A stretch of 6,016 nucleotides of DNA from Actinomycetes bacterium. Its GTDB lineage: Bacteria > Actinomycetota > Acidimicrobiia > Acidimicrobiales > Microtrichaceae. The stretch spans positions 1-6,016 of the forward strand of contig JAEZAI010000553.1 in the NCBI GenBank assembly GCA_023427825.1. Reading direction: 5' to 3'. Below the pieces are notes generated by a model, which was not told the DNA's origin, did no database searches, and saw only the letters and a list, made by a program, of their open reading frames with translations. The number at the start of each line of letters is the position of its first letter. Positions within the stretch are counted from its first letter, which is position 1. Shown here piece by piece: positions 5,791 through 6,016 of the stretch. Made by a program: the position numbers and the translations under genes.

Positions 5791-5840
5791 CCGCCGACGC
5801 ACGGGGCCGGACGCCGGGTGAGGCCGACCGCGGGAGGGTC

Positions 5841-6016
5841 GTGGGCAGCATCTCCGACGAGTGGCGAGGATCGGCCGACGTACTGCTCGACCGGCTCCGC
5901 GCCCGCGACGACCTGCTGGTCCGCGAGGTCGTCGACGAGGTCGAGGTCCCGATCGGCGCCGGGAAGGCCGGACGCGCCGGCGTGGCCGACGAGCGCGGAG
6001 ACGCCCGCGAGAGCGG
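5841..6016 (+). CDS. Unrecognised acidic protein, N-terminal 58 codons only (runs off the right edge)
   Basis: An open frame begins with GTG at 5841, just after a strong purine-rich ribosome binding site (GGGAGGG, 5832-5838, close spacing), and continues to the window end without a stop. Third codon positions are almost all G or C, as in the other genes here. The protein begins VGSISDEWRGSADVLLDRLR. Residues 11-36 look like a charged amphipathic helix (LLDRLRARDDLLVREVVDEVEV), followed by a Gly/Ala/Arg/Asp-rich stretch that is probably flexible. There is no signal peptide or membrane segment. I do not recognise the family, and the visible piece is too short to assign a function. It is divergent from murA, with 103 bp between start codons. 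Confidence 0.6.
   Translation, partial: MGSISDEWRGSADVLLDRLRARDDLLVREVVDEVEVPIGAGKAGRAGVADERGDARES

Noticed and set aside
4556..5821. A 421-residue plus-strand open frame antisense to murA, rich in His, Arg and Gly
   Set aside because: It mirrors the murA codons, has no recognisable domain and no supporting start signals; it is a product of GC-rich third positions.
5738..5851. 38-residue N-terminal extension of MurA
   Set aside because: The segment is not like the family N-terminus, it would overlap the divergent gene's start, and the GTG at 5737 restores standard MurA numbering and length.
1..6016. Mobile element, phage or defence island
   Set aside because: No transposase, integrase, terminal inverted repeats, tRNA attachment site or composition change was seen, and all recognised genes are core-metabolism types.

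Overview
The window is about 6 kb of very GC-rich, densely packed bacterial chromosome. GC-rich third codon positions, frequent GTG starts, TAnnnT-type -10 boxes, a probable leaderless regulator mRNA and a MurA with aspartate at the usual catalytic cysteine all point to an actinobacterium. An acidimicrobial-type lineage is my guess, but the sequence alone does not fix it. Everything looks like housekeeping or core-metabolism DNA. I see no insertion sequence, integrase, CRISPR array, tRNA or rRNA, and no convincing undescribed multi-gene system.

Layout, left to right. (1) The 3' end of an alpha-glucan phosphorylase gene (glgP, + strand, cut by the left edge). (2) Tail-to-tail with it, one base apart, a minus-strand pair: a soluble serine/threonine protein kinase (2529 to 1648) whose stop overlaps the start of an enoyl-CoA hydratase/isomerase (1651 to 824). 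(3) Divergent from the kinase, with only 31 bp between start codons, a Fur-family metalloregulator (2561-3046, +) that ends inside a strong 18-bp hairpin (3041-3084). (4) A minus-strand series read right to left: murA (5737 to 4484), a 150-bp gap, a small NifU-domain Fe-S protein (4333 to 4073) and meaB (4055 to 3108). The last two are 17 bp apart and are probably co-transcribed. (5) At the right edge, divergent from murA, the first 58 codons of an unrecognised acidic protein (from 5841, +).

How the genes may work together. The Nfu protein and MeaB are both maturation or repair factors for cofactor enzymes: Fe-S delivery and protection of cobalamin-dependent mutase. The crotonase and MeaB both touch acyl-CoA catabolism, but the mutase and the beta-oxidation partners are not in view. 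MurA starts peptidoglycan precursor synthesis, and its Cys-to-Asp change predicts intrinsic fosfomycin resistance. The most worthwhile second looks are the kinase/crotonase translational coupling with the atypical HGDVSPAN catalytic loop, the compact divergent control region with a 10-bp-phased direct repeat, and the long hairpin between the convergent regulator and meaB genes.
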